This document shows positions 46,165 through 55,333 of a DNA stretch of 64,000 nucleotides, piece after piece. The first letter of the stretch is position 1, and each line of letters begins with the position of its first letter. The stretch is from contig LKNA01000002.1 of the NCBI GenBank assembly GCA_001564065.1, forward strand, positions 43,177 to 107,176. Direction: 5' to 3'. Both the position numbers and the translations under genes were made by a program. The notes under the pieces were generated by a model. That model was not told the origin of the DNA, made no database searches, and was given only the letters and a program-made list of their open reading frames with translations. This stretch comes from Chitinophagaceae bacterium T5-Br10_B2g13. GTDB taxonomy: Bacteria; Bacteroidota; Rhodothermia; Balneolales; Balneolaceae.

Positions 46165-47271
46165 TTAAGAGACTTTTACCCTGTCTCTCCTCAGAGCCGA
46201 CTTCGTTTTTTTAATCGGAATTCTTATTTCTGCCCCTTCCCTGGTAAGACAAACTTTTTCAAAAGGAGCACCTTCGTACTGCTGAAGACGTCGATCTCTG
46301 CGTCTTAATTCCTCATCGTTCGTATCCGGATCGTGATGCGTTAAGTAGAGATTTTTCACACCGGTTGGCTTCACCACTTCGATGACTCTCTCCCATGCTG
46401 AATGCCCCCAGCCCTCTCTCTCTTTATACTGCTGCAGTGTATACTGCGCATCGTGGATAAGTATATCCGCATCTTTTATGAACTCCTGAAATTTTTCAAC
46501 AAAACGGATTGGTGTGGTTTTCAGTGGCAGCTCATTATCGGAAGCGTATATAATCACACGCCCGCCTATTCGTATTTTATAGATTGCTGTTTTTGTTGAG
46601 TGATTTGCCACCAGGTACTCAATGGAGTAGTGTCCATAATCAACACGTTCCTCTTTCTGAGTTACATAATCAATTGTGGCATCAAGCATATCCAAAGTTA
46701 CCGGAAAAAACGTTTTAGTAAGATGACCTGATAAGATCTCCTGTGCACCACCCCTGTACTGTTCAGGCAGGTGTATCGTAAATTTATTCTTCCCGGAATA
46801 GAACGGCTTAAAAAATGGGAACCCCTGAATATGATCCCAGTGAGGGTGGGTTATAAATATATGCCCGCTGCAGCTTATTTCGTCCAGCCGCTCCAGATGA
46901 TTACCAAGATTACGAATCCCTGTACCGCTGTCAAAAATGAGAAGCTCATCCATGCCGGGAGCATCAATTTCCAAACAGCTTGTATTTCCGCCATATTCGA
47001 TATTTTCAAAATTGGCACACGGTGTAGAACCGCGCACACCCCAAAATCGAATCTTCACGGATGGAACCAGCAGTTCACTTACAGCATCGATCAGCGAGTC
47101 TTCATCTTTAACAACTTGTGAGTTGTTAAACTGTCTCAGGCTGTTAATTCCCTTATCATCTCTTGTACCCAAATAAACTACCGGCACAAACTTCAGGCCG
47201 GGACAAAGTTTAATAGTCTGTTCGAAATGACTGTAATGATCATCCAGAAATGACTTATCAATGATCAGCAC
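46165..47271 (-). CDS. MBL-fold metallo-hydrolase with receiver-like N-terminus
   Basis: The C-terminal two thirds (from about residue 72) are a metallo-beta-lactamase hydrolase of the Lactamase_B_2 type: IRFWGVRGSTPC, YGGNTSCLEI, FDSGTG, ITHPHWDH and a late YASDNE. The first 70 residues look like the second half of a receiver (REC) domain. The annotated start is a GTG that cuts this domain in two. The same frame continues upstream for 51 codons (to 47424) and encodes the missing half, but has no ATG/GTG/TTG. A non-standard CTG start or a 5' lesion is possible. Confidence 0.8.
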   Translation of the reverse strand: MLIIDKSFLDDHYSHFEQTIKLCPGLKFVPVVYLGTRDDKGINSLRQFNNSQVVKDEDSLIDAVSELLVPSVKIRFWGVRGSTPCANFENIEYGGNTSCLEIDAPGMDELLIFDSGTGIRNLGNHLERLDEISCSGHIFITHPHWDHIQGFPFFKPFYSGKNKFTIHLPEQYRGGAQEILSGHLTKTFFPVTLDMLDATIDYVTQKEERVDYGHYSIEYLVANHSTKTAIYKIRIGGRVIIYASDNELPLKTTPIRFVEKFQEFIKDADILIHDAQYTLQQYKEREGWGHSAWERVIEVVKPTGVKNLYLTHHDPDTNDEELRRRDRRLQQYEGAPFEKVCLTREGAEIRIPIKKTKSALRRDRVKVS

Positions 47272-47424
47272 ATTTGGCTGGCGACCGCTTAAATCTTTTT
47301 CAGCCTCTTCCCCGTTAGCTGAAGAGAAAAGTTCTATCTCGAGCTGGTCCAGCCAATCCCGCAGGTTTCCCTCAGCCGTTTTAGCTGCAAGTATTTGAGC
47401 GATATTTAAATGTAGATTCTTCAG
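47272..47424 (-). other. Upstream open frame encoding the first half of a receiver-like domain
   Basis: In frame with the MBL gene, these 51 codons begin CTG just after AAA and a TAA stop. They read LHLNIAQILAAKTAEG, then DQLEIELFSSANGEEAEKDL, then RQPNVLIIDK. The pattern is a receiver domain with strand 1, helix 1 and strand 2. The acidic pair after strand 1 is replaced by KT, so phosphorylation is unlikely. It is clearly coding-like, but lacks a standard start codon. Confidence 0.6.
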
Positions 47425-47499
47425 TTTTTACAAATGATAATCGTGCTTTGCTTTACATCAGAGAACAACGATTAATGTATAGGATATTATTGAGAGCTG

Positions 47500-49641
47500 C
47501 TATGAGTCTTTTTTAATCTGATCGATCTCTTTCTCAAGATCCGCAAGTTTATCTTCTTTCTGCTCAAGTTTTTCCTCAGCTTTTCTGATTTTCTCCTTAA
47601 CATCGTCGAGCAAACTGCTTGAACCGCCTGAAGGTTTAAAATAACTTAACGACTCTTTCATCTGAAGAACTTCGCCGGTAAGCTTGCCAACATCTTTTCT
47701 GAGTTTGTTGATTTCATTCTGTTTCTTACGGATATCCGCAATGTCATCCGCTGAAAAGTTTTCTACATTTTCGCGGCCAACCACATCAACGGCTGCTTTA
47801 GCAGCGCGGAAACGATCGTAAATCACATCGCACGTTTCACGATACTCTTTCCAAAGGCGGTTTTTATGTTTAATGGGCACATACCCGGCCTTTTTAAACT
47901 CTTCCTGCAGAGGCTTCGCTTTCTCTACAGCCTCAATCGGATCATCATGAGACTTCAGCTCTGCAAGCTTCTCAAGCACTTCCTCTTTCTCTTTGAGGTT
48001 ATCCTTTCTCTCTTCCTTCACCTCTTTAAAGTGATCGCGGCGCCGGTCGTAAAAATGGTCCATGGCGCCTTTAAACTTCTTCCAGATCTTACTGGATTTT
48101 TTCTTTGGAACAGGCCCGATCTTTTTCCACTTATCCATTAAGCCCTGAAGAGCCTTATGTGTTTCTTCCCACTCTTCAGACTCTTTCAGCTCATTGGCTT
48201 TTTCAATAATCTTAAGCTTCTCTTCGTAGTTCTCCTCTTCCTGCTCTCTTAAAACATCGAGATTATCAGATTTTTTCTCATTAAATGCATCTGTAGCCGC
48301 CTTAAAACGGTCCCACATCTCATTTTCATCTTTCTGAGGCAGATTACCAACCTTCTTCCAGCGTCTGTGCAGTTTATTTACCCTTCTTGCTGCATCAGCC
48401 AGGTCATCGGCATCCAGGAGTGCTTCCGCTTCATCAATCAGTTTCTTCTTTTTCGACAAGAATTTTTCAATCTGATCTCTATACTTCTTGTCGTGCTTAA
48501 AACGCATGGAGTGGAACGTATCCTGCGCAGAGTGGTAACGCCCCCAAACTTCACGGTTCTTATCAGCCGGCACTCTTCCAATTTTCCTGAACTGTTTGGT
48601 CAGTTCGTCAAATTTTTTCTCCTGTTCAGGCCAGTCAGCAGACTCATTCAATCCGGCTACAAAAGCTTCCATTTTTTCGAGAATAACCAGCTTACCTGTT
48701 AAGTTATCTTCCTCTTTTTGCTTCTGTTTTACCAGCCGGTCAACTTTATGTTCATCAAACGTACTGAGTAGAGATTCAAATTTTGATTCAAGCTTTTCCG
48801 CCTCATCGGCCGGTACAGACTTAATATGCTCCCAGCGGCCTTTAATTTTTCCAACTTCCTTTGTGTGAGTCCATTTTTCCTCATCAACAATCTCTTTCAG
48901 CTGGCTCAGTAACTCTTTTTTCTTTTCCAGGTTTTCAAGACGTTTCTTCTTCTGCTCTTCGTAATGAGCTCTCTTTTTCTCTTCGAACTCCTCTCGCAGC
49001 TTATCGATCTTCTCTTTCAGCGGCTTGATATCGGCATCTTCAGGATCAGGCCCTTCAGTCCATGCATTTTCGATATTATCAAACTCCATGGATACGTATG
49101 CCCAATCGGTCATATCCATCAACTCTTCCGCCTTTTTCTCCAGCTCTTTATAAAATGTTAATGGGTCATCTTCATCTGAGGGCTCTTCAGTTTCACTTGC
49201 TTCCTTGGCTTTTCCGTCTGCCTTTTCAACTGGATCCTCATCTTCACTTTCGCTTGATGGTTCGGCGCTTTCTGTTTCTTTCAGTGCTTCGAGACGCTCC
49301 TCTGCAGATGAGATCAACTTTTCAAAATCACCAACCGCATCTGATGATTTAATTTCATCTATTAATTCTGAAAGTTTTTCTTCCGCTTCCCCCGGCTGCT
49401 CCTGAATGGTCTCTTCTGCACTTTCCAGAAAACTGTTCACCTTCTGCTCCAGATTTGAAAATGCTTTTTCAAATGCTTCAATCTGAGCTTCTACTGATTC
49501 CGGATCAACTGTTGCCAGTTTTCGTTCTTCGAATAGATTGGTCTTTTTCAGTTTCACATCTCCTTCGGCATTTACATAGACAAAGTCGTTTTCGAAGAGA
49601 TGTTGTTTATCGGCAGGTTGGGTATTCTTAGAATCAGTCAA
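47500..49641 (-). CDS. Six-repeat DUF349 coiled protein
   Basis: A 713-residue soluble, very charged protein. After an acidic, low-complexity N-terminal half (about 90-165, rich in E, S and D) it has six DUF349 repeats (about 170-600). Each is roughly 75 residues with W/K-I-G-x-V-P and W-x-x-F motifs, for example RKIGRVPADKNREVWGRYH and WKKIGPVPKKKSSKIWKKF. A C-terminal coiled coil (about 640-713) closes it. DUF349 proteins are of unknown biochemical role. No operon partner. Confidence 0.9.
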   Translation of the reverse strand: MTDSKNTQPADKQHLFENDFVYVNAEGDVKLKKTNLFEERKLATVDPESVEAQIEAFEKAFSNLEQKVNSFLESAEETIQEQPGEAEEKLSELIDEIKSSDAVGDFEKLISSAEERLEALKETESAEPSSESEDEDPVEKADGKAKEASETEEPSDEDDPLTFYKELEKKAEELMDMTDWAYVSMEFDNIENAWTEGPDPEDADIKPLKEKIDKLREEFEEKKRAHYEEQKKKRLENLEKKKELLSQLKEIVDEEKWTHTKEVGKIKGRWEHIKSVPADEAEKLESKFESLLSTFDEHKVDRLVKQKQKEEDNLTGKLVILEKMEAFVAGLNESADWPEQEKKFDELTKQFRKIGRVPADKNREVWGRYHSAQDTFHSMRFKHDKKYRDQIEKFLSKKKKLIDEAEALLDADDLADAARRVNKLHRRWKKVGNLPQKDENEMWDRFKAATDAFNEKKSDNLDVLREQEEENYEEKLKIIEKANELKESEEWEETHKALQGLMDKWKKIGPVPKKKSSKIWKKFKGAMDHFYDRRRDHFKEVKEERKDNLKEKEEVLEKLAELKSHDDPIEAVEKAKPLQEEFKKAGYVPIKHKNRLWKEYRETCDVIYDRFRAAKAAVDVVGRENVENFSADDIADIRKKQNEINKLRKDVGKLTGEVLQMKESLSYFKPSGGSSSLLDDVKEKIRKAEEKLEQKEDKLADLEKEIDQIKKDS

Positions 49642-49781
49642 AACAGATTGGATCTTTTAATTGCAAAATTACGGCCCTAAGCCTTCTTATGTAGCTTCTT
49701 AGTTTAAACAAGTTTCATTATGGAAGCAACCTTCAATTGCGGATAAGGATGACTAAACGCATAGTAACGGCCGCAAATAAA

Positions 49782-49806
49782 AAAGCCCCGGTAAAACCAG
49801 AGCTTT
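49782..49806 (-). terminator. Terminator of first mscS
   Basis: On the minus strand AAAGCTCTGGT and ACCGGGGCTTT pair with two mismatches around a TTT-type loop, followed by TTTTTTATTTG. It is 44 bp past the mscS stop at 49850. Confidence 0.75.
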
Positions 49807-49849
49807 CTAAAGAGTATCATGGAATTTATTTTTTTAAAAAGTTCTGTCC

Positions 49850-50668
49850 TTAATTTTCCCGAAAAAGATGCACATCGTGCTGTGGAAAAGGAATGGAAAG
49901 CCCCTCTTTTTCGAACGTTTTGTAAACTTCCTCGTTCATCCTGAAAAATACGGCCCAATAATCCGCGGCTTCAACCCAGGCCCTTACGGTTATATCAACA
50001 GAACTGTCTCCCAGCTCTTTAAGTGCCATAAAAGGTTCAGGATCTTTCAGAACTCTTTCATCCTCAGATAGCAGCCGTTTCAAAACTTCATAGGCTTTAT
50101 CAAGATCGTCACCGTAACCAATACCGAAAGTCCAGTCTACCCTGCGCCGGGGTTCTCGTGAAAAATTTGTCATTGAACCGGTTGCCAGAGGTCCATTCGG
50201 AATAATAACTGTTTTATTATCGGGAGTAGTAAGTATGGTTACAAAAATCTGAATCTCTTTAACCGTACCCATATGCCCCTGAGCATCGATAAAATGACCG
50301 GCTTTAAACGGTCTGAAAAAGAGAATCATAACTCCGCCTGCAAAATTTTGCAGAGTTCCTGACAGAGCGAGGCCGACTGCTAATCCCGCGGCACCAAGAA
50401 TTGCAATAAAGGATGTCATCTCTACACCCAGCATTCCAAGAGCTGTGATATAGACCATAATCTTTAACAACACAGACACCAGGCTTATCATAAACCCCTT
50501 CAGCGTCTTGTCAGTTTCACTCTTTTCCAGCCCCCTTCGAACTCCTGCAACAATAAATTTAACAATCCACAAACCGACAACAAGTGTCAGAATTGCAAAC
50601 AGTAAATTTGGGCCATATTCCGTTACAATACCCATAATGTCGATTTGCGACATATCTAAATTTTCCAT
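49850..50668 (-). CDS. mscS: MscS-family mechanosensitive channel, copy A
   Basis: A 272-residue small-conductance mechanosensitive channel. Three N-terminal membrane helices end in the pore-lining TM3 (ILGAAGLAVGLALSGTLQNFAGGVMILFFRPF), followed by the beta domain (GTVKEIQIFVTILTTPDNKTV) and the alpha-beta C-terminal domain (ending FPQHDVHLF). It releases osmolytes on hypo-osmotic shock. It is a paralogue of the gene at 51030, on the same strand with its own terminator. Confidence 0.93.
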   Translation of the reverse strand: MENLDMSQIDIMGIVTEYGPNLLFAILTLVVGLWIVKFIVAGVRRGLEKSETDKTLKGFMISLVSVLLKIMVYITALGMLGVEMTSFIAILGAAGLAVGLALSGTLQNFAGGVMILFFRPFKAGHFIDAQGHMGTVKEIQIFVTILTTPDNKTVIIPNGPLATGSMTNFSREPRRRVDWTFGIGYGDDLDKAYEVLKRLLSEDERVLKDPEPFMALKELGDSSVDITVRAWVEAADYWAVFFRMNEEVYKTFEKEGLSIPFPQHDVHLFREN

Positions 50669-51029
50669 CTTTTTGATTATTTCAGGTTAGTAATTTATCC
50701 CTCTTTATTAATCTCACGTATGCCCTTTCAATCTCCCCTCACAGTACCAATATAGAATAACATCTCCACCTCTCTACAAGAACGTGAACAGATACTATTT
50801 AAATTGCAAAGTGCGATTTGAGGTAAGTTTATACAGGTAATTTAAATAAAATAAACACTACAATTTATAAATATTTTTACACCCGGATAGATGAAACCTG
50901 TACATAAAAATGATTATACATACACATTCATGTAGGCAAAAGACAAGATCTGCACTCAGAAAAGGATTAGACGGCGAGATACTATAAAAAATTTAAGCCC
51001 CGCTTTTAACGGAGCTTAAATAAAGCTGC
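50669..51029. other. 361-bp intergenic region between the two mscS genes
   Basis: This A+T-rich gap holds the promoter region of copy A (next to 50668) and the terminator of copy B (50992-51020). I see no ORF, no tRNA and no repeat matching elsewhere. A half palindrome (CTCCCCTC near 50732) resembles the DUF559 flank, but its second half is missing. Confidence 0.7.
50992..51020 (-). terminator. Terminator of second mscS
   Basis: TTTAAGCCCCG and CGGAGCTTAAA form an 11-bp stem with one mismatch around CTTTTAA. It lies 10 bp past the mscS copy B stop, with T-rich sequence on the minus strand. Confidence 0.8.
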
Positions 51030-51857
51030 TTAATTTTTTTTAAAAAGATGAACATCTCTCTGTGGGAATGGAATACTAACTCCATTGGCATCAAAACGCT
51101 CCTTCACTTTTTTAGTGATGTCGTAACGAAGCGGCCATACATTCTTGGTTTCTGTCCATGGACGCACGCGAATATCCACAGCACTGTCTCCTAAATTACT
51201 AATGGCGATTAGCGGTTCGGGCTCTTTTAAAATACGCTCATCCTCTTCCAGAATTTCTTTGATAAGAGAAATTGCCTTATCCATATCGGAGCCATACCCA
51301 ATACCGAACTCCATATCAACACGGCGCTTATCAAACTTTGAAAGATTCTGAATCTCGGATCCCCAAACCTTAGAGTTTGGCATCGAAATCCCAATATTAT
51401 CAAAGGAGTGCAGCTCTGTTGTAAATAGGCCTATCGCATCCACAATTCCCATCGTTCCTCCAACACTCACAACATCTCCAACTTTAAAGGGGCGTAATAT
51501 GAGCAGCATCACCCCTGCCGCAATATTACTAAGCGTACCCTGTAAAGCTAAACCGACTGCCAGCGCAGAGGCACCAAGAACGGCAACAATGCTTGTGGTT
51601 TCTACACCAAACTGACCGAGAACGGCGAGAACGGTTACAATAAGTATTAATACTTTTGTTGTCTGCCCCAAAATAGGAACTAAGGTATTATCAACACCTT
51701 TGGCTGCCTGCGTTCTTTTTACAACTTTCTTCTTCGCCCAGCCGGCCAGCCACCAACCGATAATTAGTATTACAACCGCGCCAAGAACACTTAAGCCGTG
51801 TTCCACCAGCATTGGGCCTAAACCTTCAATTTGTCCTTCAAAGTTTTCCATGTTCAT
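51030..51857 (-). CDS. mscS: MscS-family mechanosensitive channel, copy B
   Basis: A 275-residue channel with the same layout as copy A. The TM3 is VLGASALAVGLALQGTLSNIAAGVMLLILRPF, and the beta-domain segment GTMGIVDAIGLFTTELHSFDN is closer to the E. coli MscS pattern than copy A. It ends FPQRDVHLF. Copies A and B share the C-terminal motif and the charge pattern but differ through the membrane domain. Start chosen at the ATG giving NMENFEGQIEGLG. Confidence 0.93.
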   Translation of the reverse strand: MNMENFEGQIEGLGPMLVEHGLSVLGAVVILIIGWWLAGWAKKKVVKRTQAAKGVDNTLVPILGQTTKVLILIVTVLAVLGQFGVETTSIVAVLGASALAVGLALQGTLSNIAAGVMLLILRPFKVGDVVSVGGTMGIVDAIGLFTTELHSFDNIGISMPNSKVWGSEIQNLSKFDKRRVDMEFGIGYGSDMDKAISLIKEILEEDERILKEPEPLIAISNLGDSAVDIRVRPWTETKNVWPLRYDITKKVKERFDANGVSIPFPQRDVHLFKKN

Positions 51858-51945
51858 TTTTTGATTAGTTATTAGTTAGCTTTTTGACAGAAGTTTTCCC
51901 CGCAAAATCATTTAATCTATCTCCTGCATATTCATTACGTCACAT

Positions 51946-51983
51946 AAAAAATCCGACCCCACATTAGCAGAGCCGGATTTTTT
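51946..51983 (-). terminator. Terminator of dps
   Basis: AAAAAATCCG and CGGATTTTTT pair perfectly with a longer unpaired loop, giving T-runs on both sides. It lies 11 bp past the dps stop. Confidence 0.85.
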
Positions 51984-51993
51984 TAACTTTTTC

Positions 51994-52497
51994 TTATTCG
52001 AGGTGACTTCTCAGCATCCAGGCTGTTTTTGAATGCACATCCAATCGCTCTGTTATAAGATCGATTGTTGCTTCATCACCGGCCTCTTCGCAAGCCGGCA
52101 GAACCTCTCTGGCCGTTCTGAGTATGGCTTCATTATCAACGGCAAGTCGTCTTACCATCTCCAATGCATCCGGTTGATCAGTATCTTCCTCTATGGACGT
52201 GATTTCAATAAACTCCCGAAATGAGCCCGGCGCCCGATAGCCAATAGACCGTATACGCTCAGCAATTACGTCAATGGCTTCCGCCAGTTCGGTATACTGC
52301 CCTTCAAACATTTCATGAAGAGAGTGAAATAGCTGACCGGTCACATTCCAGTGGTAATTATGTGTTTTGAGGTAAACCATGTAGCTGTCAGCCAAAACTC
52401 TCGACAGCCCTTCGGCTATTTTCTTTCTGTGATCATCAGAAATTCCAATGTTAATATCCATTTTTTCAGTGCCGTTCAGTGTTTTGATATCAGACAT
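51994..52497 (-). CDS. dps: Dps-family ferritin-like DNA protection protein
   Basis: A 167-residue mini-ferritin. The ferroxidase site motifs are KTHNYHWNVTG (with H in the NYHWN position) and LHEMFEGQYTELAEAIDVIAERI (D/E ligands), followed by the C-terminal helix ending ELDVHSKTAWMLRSHL-like (ERLDVHSKTAWMLRS). It stores iron and protects DNA against peroxide, and is the classical OxyR target. GGAG about 8 nt upstream of the ATG could be the ribosome-binding site. Confidence 0.95.
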   Translation of the reverse strand: MSDIKTLNGTEKMDINIGISDDHRKKIAEGLSRVLADSYMVYLKTHNYHWNVTGQLFHSLHEMFEGQYTELAEAIDVIAERIRSIGYRAPGSFREFIEITSIEEDTDQPDALEMVRRLAVDNEAILRTAREVLPACEEAGDEATIDLITERLDVHSKTAWMLRSHLE

Positions 52498-52645
52498 AAT
52501 TCTACTCCGATATTTATTCAGATTTTTATTAGATCTGTTAATAACACAAGTATGAACCTGATATCATTCCGGCTGATTTAATACTCAGAAAGGATCTAAA
52601 CCGTGATGTAAAAGATGGAAATGACTTGTACGATATGTCGCTGCA

Positions 52646-52996
52646 TCAGGATTCTATCTGATGCACCTCTTTAAGAATGGCTTTCGCATTTTTGTCGTTA
52701 CCCTGCATCACACGGTGCTGTAAATTGGTAACTATTTCAGATTCGGCTCTCTCGTAAGCCATCTCTTTAGCTTCCTTTTCCGTACCGGTTCTTAGCAGGT
52801 CGTAGATATCGTCTGCTCGAACAATACTGTAAATATTTTCATCATTAAAGGCGTGCGAACGCAGCTCTTCGTACTTCGAGAAAAGTGCAGGGAATTCATT
52901 GTTATTGTCTGCACGGTCTACAACTTCCACATCTTCAGGTCCTTCAGCGCTGAGTGGGGTTTTGCAGAGATAGTAAAATTTTTGCTTATAGATCAT
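52646..52996 (-). CDS. Orphan 116-residue hypothetical protein
   Basis: A small acidic soluble protein (MIYKQKFYYLCKTPLSAEGP...) with predicted helices in the second half (KEMAYERAESEIVTNLQHRV). I recognise no family. It lies between dps and the S46 peptidase, divergent from the peptidase across 111 bp. The open frame, its length and its codon use suggest a real gene, but no motif supports a function. Confidence 0.55.
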   Translation of the reverse strand: MIYKQKFYYLCKTPLSAEGPEDVEVVDRADNNNEFPALFSKYEELRSHAFNDENIYSIVRADDIYDLLRTGTEKEAKEMAYERAESEIVTNLQHRVMQGNDKNAKAILKEVHQIES

Positions 52997-53107
52997 CTGA
53001 TTGTCTGATATCTTTTTATTTTAAGCGAATATACAACATTTGTATCAAATTTCTGCCTAAGTATAGCCATAGCTTCAGGTCAGAATCAACAATCTATTTT
53101 CGGGGAT

Positions 53108-55333
53108 ATGAAATCAACACTATCCGGGTTACTACTAGCCTCAACTCTTCTCTTTAGTTCCTGCACAACGCAAGAGCAACTCAGCTCCCCTGACACTTTT
53201 CCGCCCACCTCTCCAGACCACTCCGGTATGTGGCTCATGACACAGCTCGAAGGTGAACTTTACGAACTTCTGAGCAATCGCGGACTTGAAATTTCAAATA
53301 ACGAACTCTACAGCCCGGAGGCAGCCTCCGTACATAATGCCATCGTCCGGATAAATATTGGTGAAGAGGGCGGTGGTACCGGCTCTTTTATTTCTGAACA
53401 GGGCCTTATCCTCACAAATCATCATGTAGCCTACGATGCAATTGTTTCAGCCGGACGCGGTGAGGAGAATTTACTGGAAAACGGTTTTTACGCGGTTGAT
53501 TATGAAGATGAGATTCCTGTTCCCGGTTACACAATTTACTCACCTTTGGAGCAGATCGATGTAACCGACGAAATAACTCAAAGACTTCCTGAAAACCTCA
53601 CATTCCAGGAAAAGCTGGAGGAACAAGAGATCATCAAGCAAGAGATTGTTGATGAGTATTTAGGTGACCAACCGGATATGATTGCCCAGATTGATGATAT
53701 ATGGGCGGGTAACAGACAAATCCTCTCGTCATACCGGATCATCCGGGATATACGTCTTGTTTACGCTCCGGAAGAGGCCATTGGGAAGTTTGGCGGAGAT
53801 ATTGATAACTGGATGTGGCCAAGACATACCGGGGATTATGCGTTCCTCCGAGCCTATGTAGATCAACAAGGCAATTCTGCTGAGTATCAACCCGGGAATG
53901 TGCCATTCCAACCGGACTACACTCTGCCAATCAGAAATTCTGCCCTGAGTCCCGGAGATTTTACCATGACGCTGGGATTTCCCGGATCAACCTATCGTAT
54001 GGAAAGCAGCTATGCGTTCGAGTTTTACGAAAACCGCCAGTTTCCGGTTTTGGAGCAGGCGTTTAGCGCCTATCTAAACGGTCTCGAAAAAACTCCTGAA
54101 AACAAGATCAATATTGCAGAGAGAGCATCCATAGCTAATACTCTGAAATACTTCAACGGGATTCGCGACGGATTTGACCGGCATGATGTTACCGGCCGGA
54201 AACAAGCATTCGATCAGCGGTTTGAAGATTGGGTTAAAGCTGACTCACTTCGTGAGATAAAGTACGGCCGTGTACTGCAACAACTGGAGCAGAGCTACTC
54301 TATTGCAGACCAAACCGGCGATGTGCTGTACCTTACATTTTATGCACTTCAGTTTAGCAATGTGTTACAGGCTTCATCCCTGTTTGATGAATTCTTTGCG
54401 TATGAAAACGGGTCAGCCATCGAGATCTCAAATGAGGAGAAGCTGATGACCTACGACTATTTTCGTCAAATACATCAATCCTACAATCGTGAAGCAGAAT
54501 ACTCTGTTTTAAAAGATTTCTTATTTGCCTTTGCGAATCTTCCTGAGGATAGAAGGCCTCTTGTTTACTATCGTTTCTTTGATGAAACCGAACCTGCTCA
54601 ACTCCGCATTGAATTGGAAGAATTTCTAAACAGGCAATTTAGCAGTTCTGTTTTAACCGACACGACAGCCGCCAGAAACCTGATCTTTTCGGAAGAACAT
54701 ACCGTTCAACATCAACGTACTGACAGCCTCTATCTTATTGCCGATGATATTCGGGAGATGTTTGAACAGAGCAGAGACAACTATATCCGCCACTTTACGT
54801 ACTTACTGCCGGCACAGAAACGATATGCAGAAGGAGTTCTGGAAATGGATCCCGGCCAAATCCACCCAGCAGATGCGAACTTTACGCTTCGTTTAAGCGC
54901 CGGTGAGGTGATGGGATATCAGCCGCAAGATGGAATCTACAATCTACCGTTTACCACATTGGATGGAATGATTCAAAAAGACCGGCAGTCATATCCATTC
55001 CTGGTTCCTGAAAAACTTCTAAACTACAAAACTGATTCACCATCGGTTGAAGATTTCGGAGGTTTCAGAAATTATTCAGGCCAATTACCTCTCAATTTTC
55101 TCTCAACAAATGACATTACCGGTGGAAATTCCGGCAGTCCCGTTTTAAATGCACGAGGTGAGATCGTTGGCCTGGCATTTGACGGAAATATTGAAGGCAT
55201 CGTTAGCGATTACTTTTTCATACCCGAGCTGAGCCGTACGATAAGTGTGGATATCCGGTTCATCCTTTTTATGATGCAGGAGATAGACAAAACAGAGCGA
55301 CTCCTTGGAGAGCTGCAGATTTATTCTGACTAA
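53108..55333 (+). CDS. S46-family dipeptidyl-peptidase lipoprotein (DPP7-like)
   Basis: A 741-residue exported serine peptidase of family S46, releasing dipeptides from peptide N-termini. Lipobox LFSSC (C19) anchors it. The catalytic histidine region is LTNHHV (105-106), and the nucleophile serine is in GGNSGSP near residue 677. The substrate-pocket position in LAFDGN is glycine rather than arginine, as in DPP7, which favours hydrophobic P1 residues over acidic ones. Its stop codon overlaps the convergent SixA-like stop (CTAA). Confidence 0.93.
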   Translation: MKSTLSGLLLASTLLFSSCTTQEQLSSPDTFPPTSPDHSGMWLMTQLEGELYELLSNRGLEISNNELYSPEAASVHNAIVRINIGEEGGGTGSFISEQGLILTNHHVAYDAIVSAGRGEENLLENGFYAVDYEDEIPVPGYTIYSPLEQIDVTDEITQRLPENLTFQEKLEEQEIIKQEIVDEYLGDQPDMIAQIDDIWAGNRQILSSYRIIRDIRLVYAPEEAIGKFGGDIDNWMWPRHTGDYAFLRAYVDQQGNSAEYQPGNVPFQPDYTLPIRNSALSPGDFTMTLGFPGSTYRMESSYAFEFYENRQFPVLEQAFSAYLNGLEKTPENKINIAERASIANTLKYFNGIRDGFDRHDVTGRKQAFDQRFEDWVKADSLREIKYGRVLQQLEQSYSIADQTGDVLYLTFYALQFSNVLQASSLFDEFFAYENGSAIEISNEEKLMTYDYFRQIHQSYNREAEYSVLKDFLFAFANLPEDRRPLVYYRFFDETEPAQLRIELEEFLNRQFSSSVLTDTTAARNLIFSEEHTVQHQRTDSLYLIADDIREMFEQSRDNYIRHFTYLLPAQKRYAEGVLEMDPGQIHPADANFTLRLSAGEVMGYQPQDGIYNLPFTTLDGMIQKDRQSYPFLVPEKLLNYKTDSPSVEDFGGFRNYSGQLPLNFLSTNDITGGNSGSPVLNARGEIVGLAFDGNIEGIVSDYFFIPELSRTISVDIRFILFMMQEIDKTERLLGELQIYSD

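Noticed and set aside
50725..50740. Half palindrome CTCCCCTC between the mscS genes
   Set aside because: It matches one arm of the DUF559 flank, but the second arm is absent and no DUF559 sequence is nearby; likely chance.
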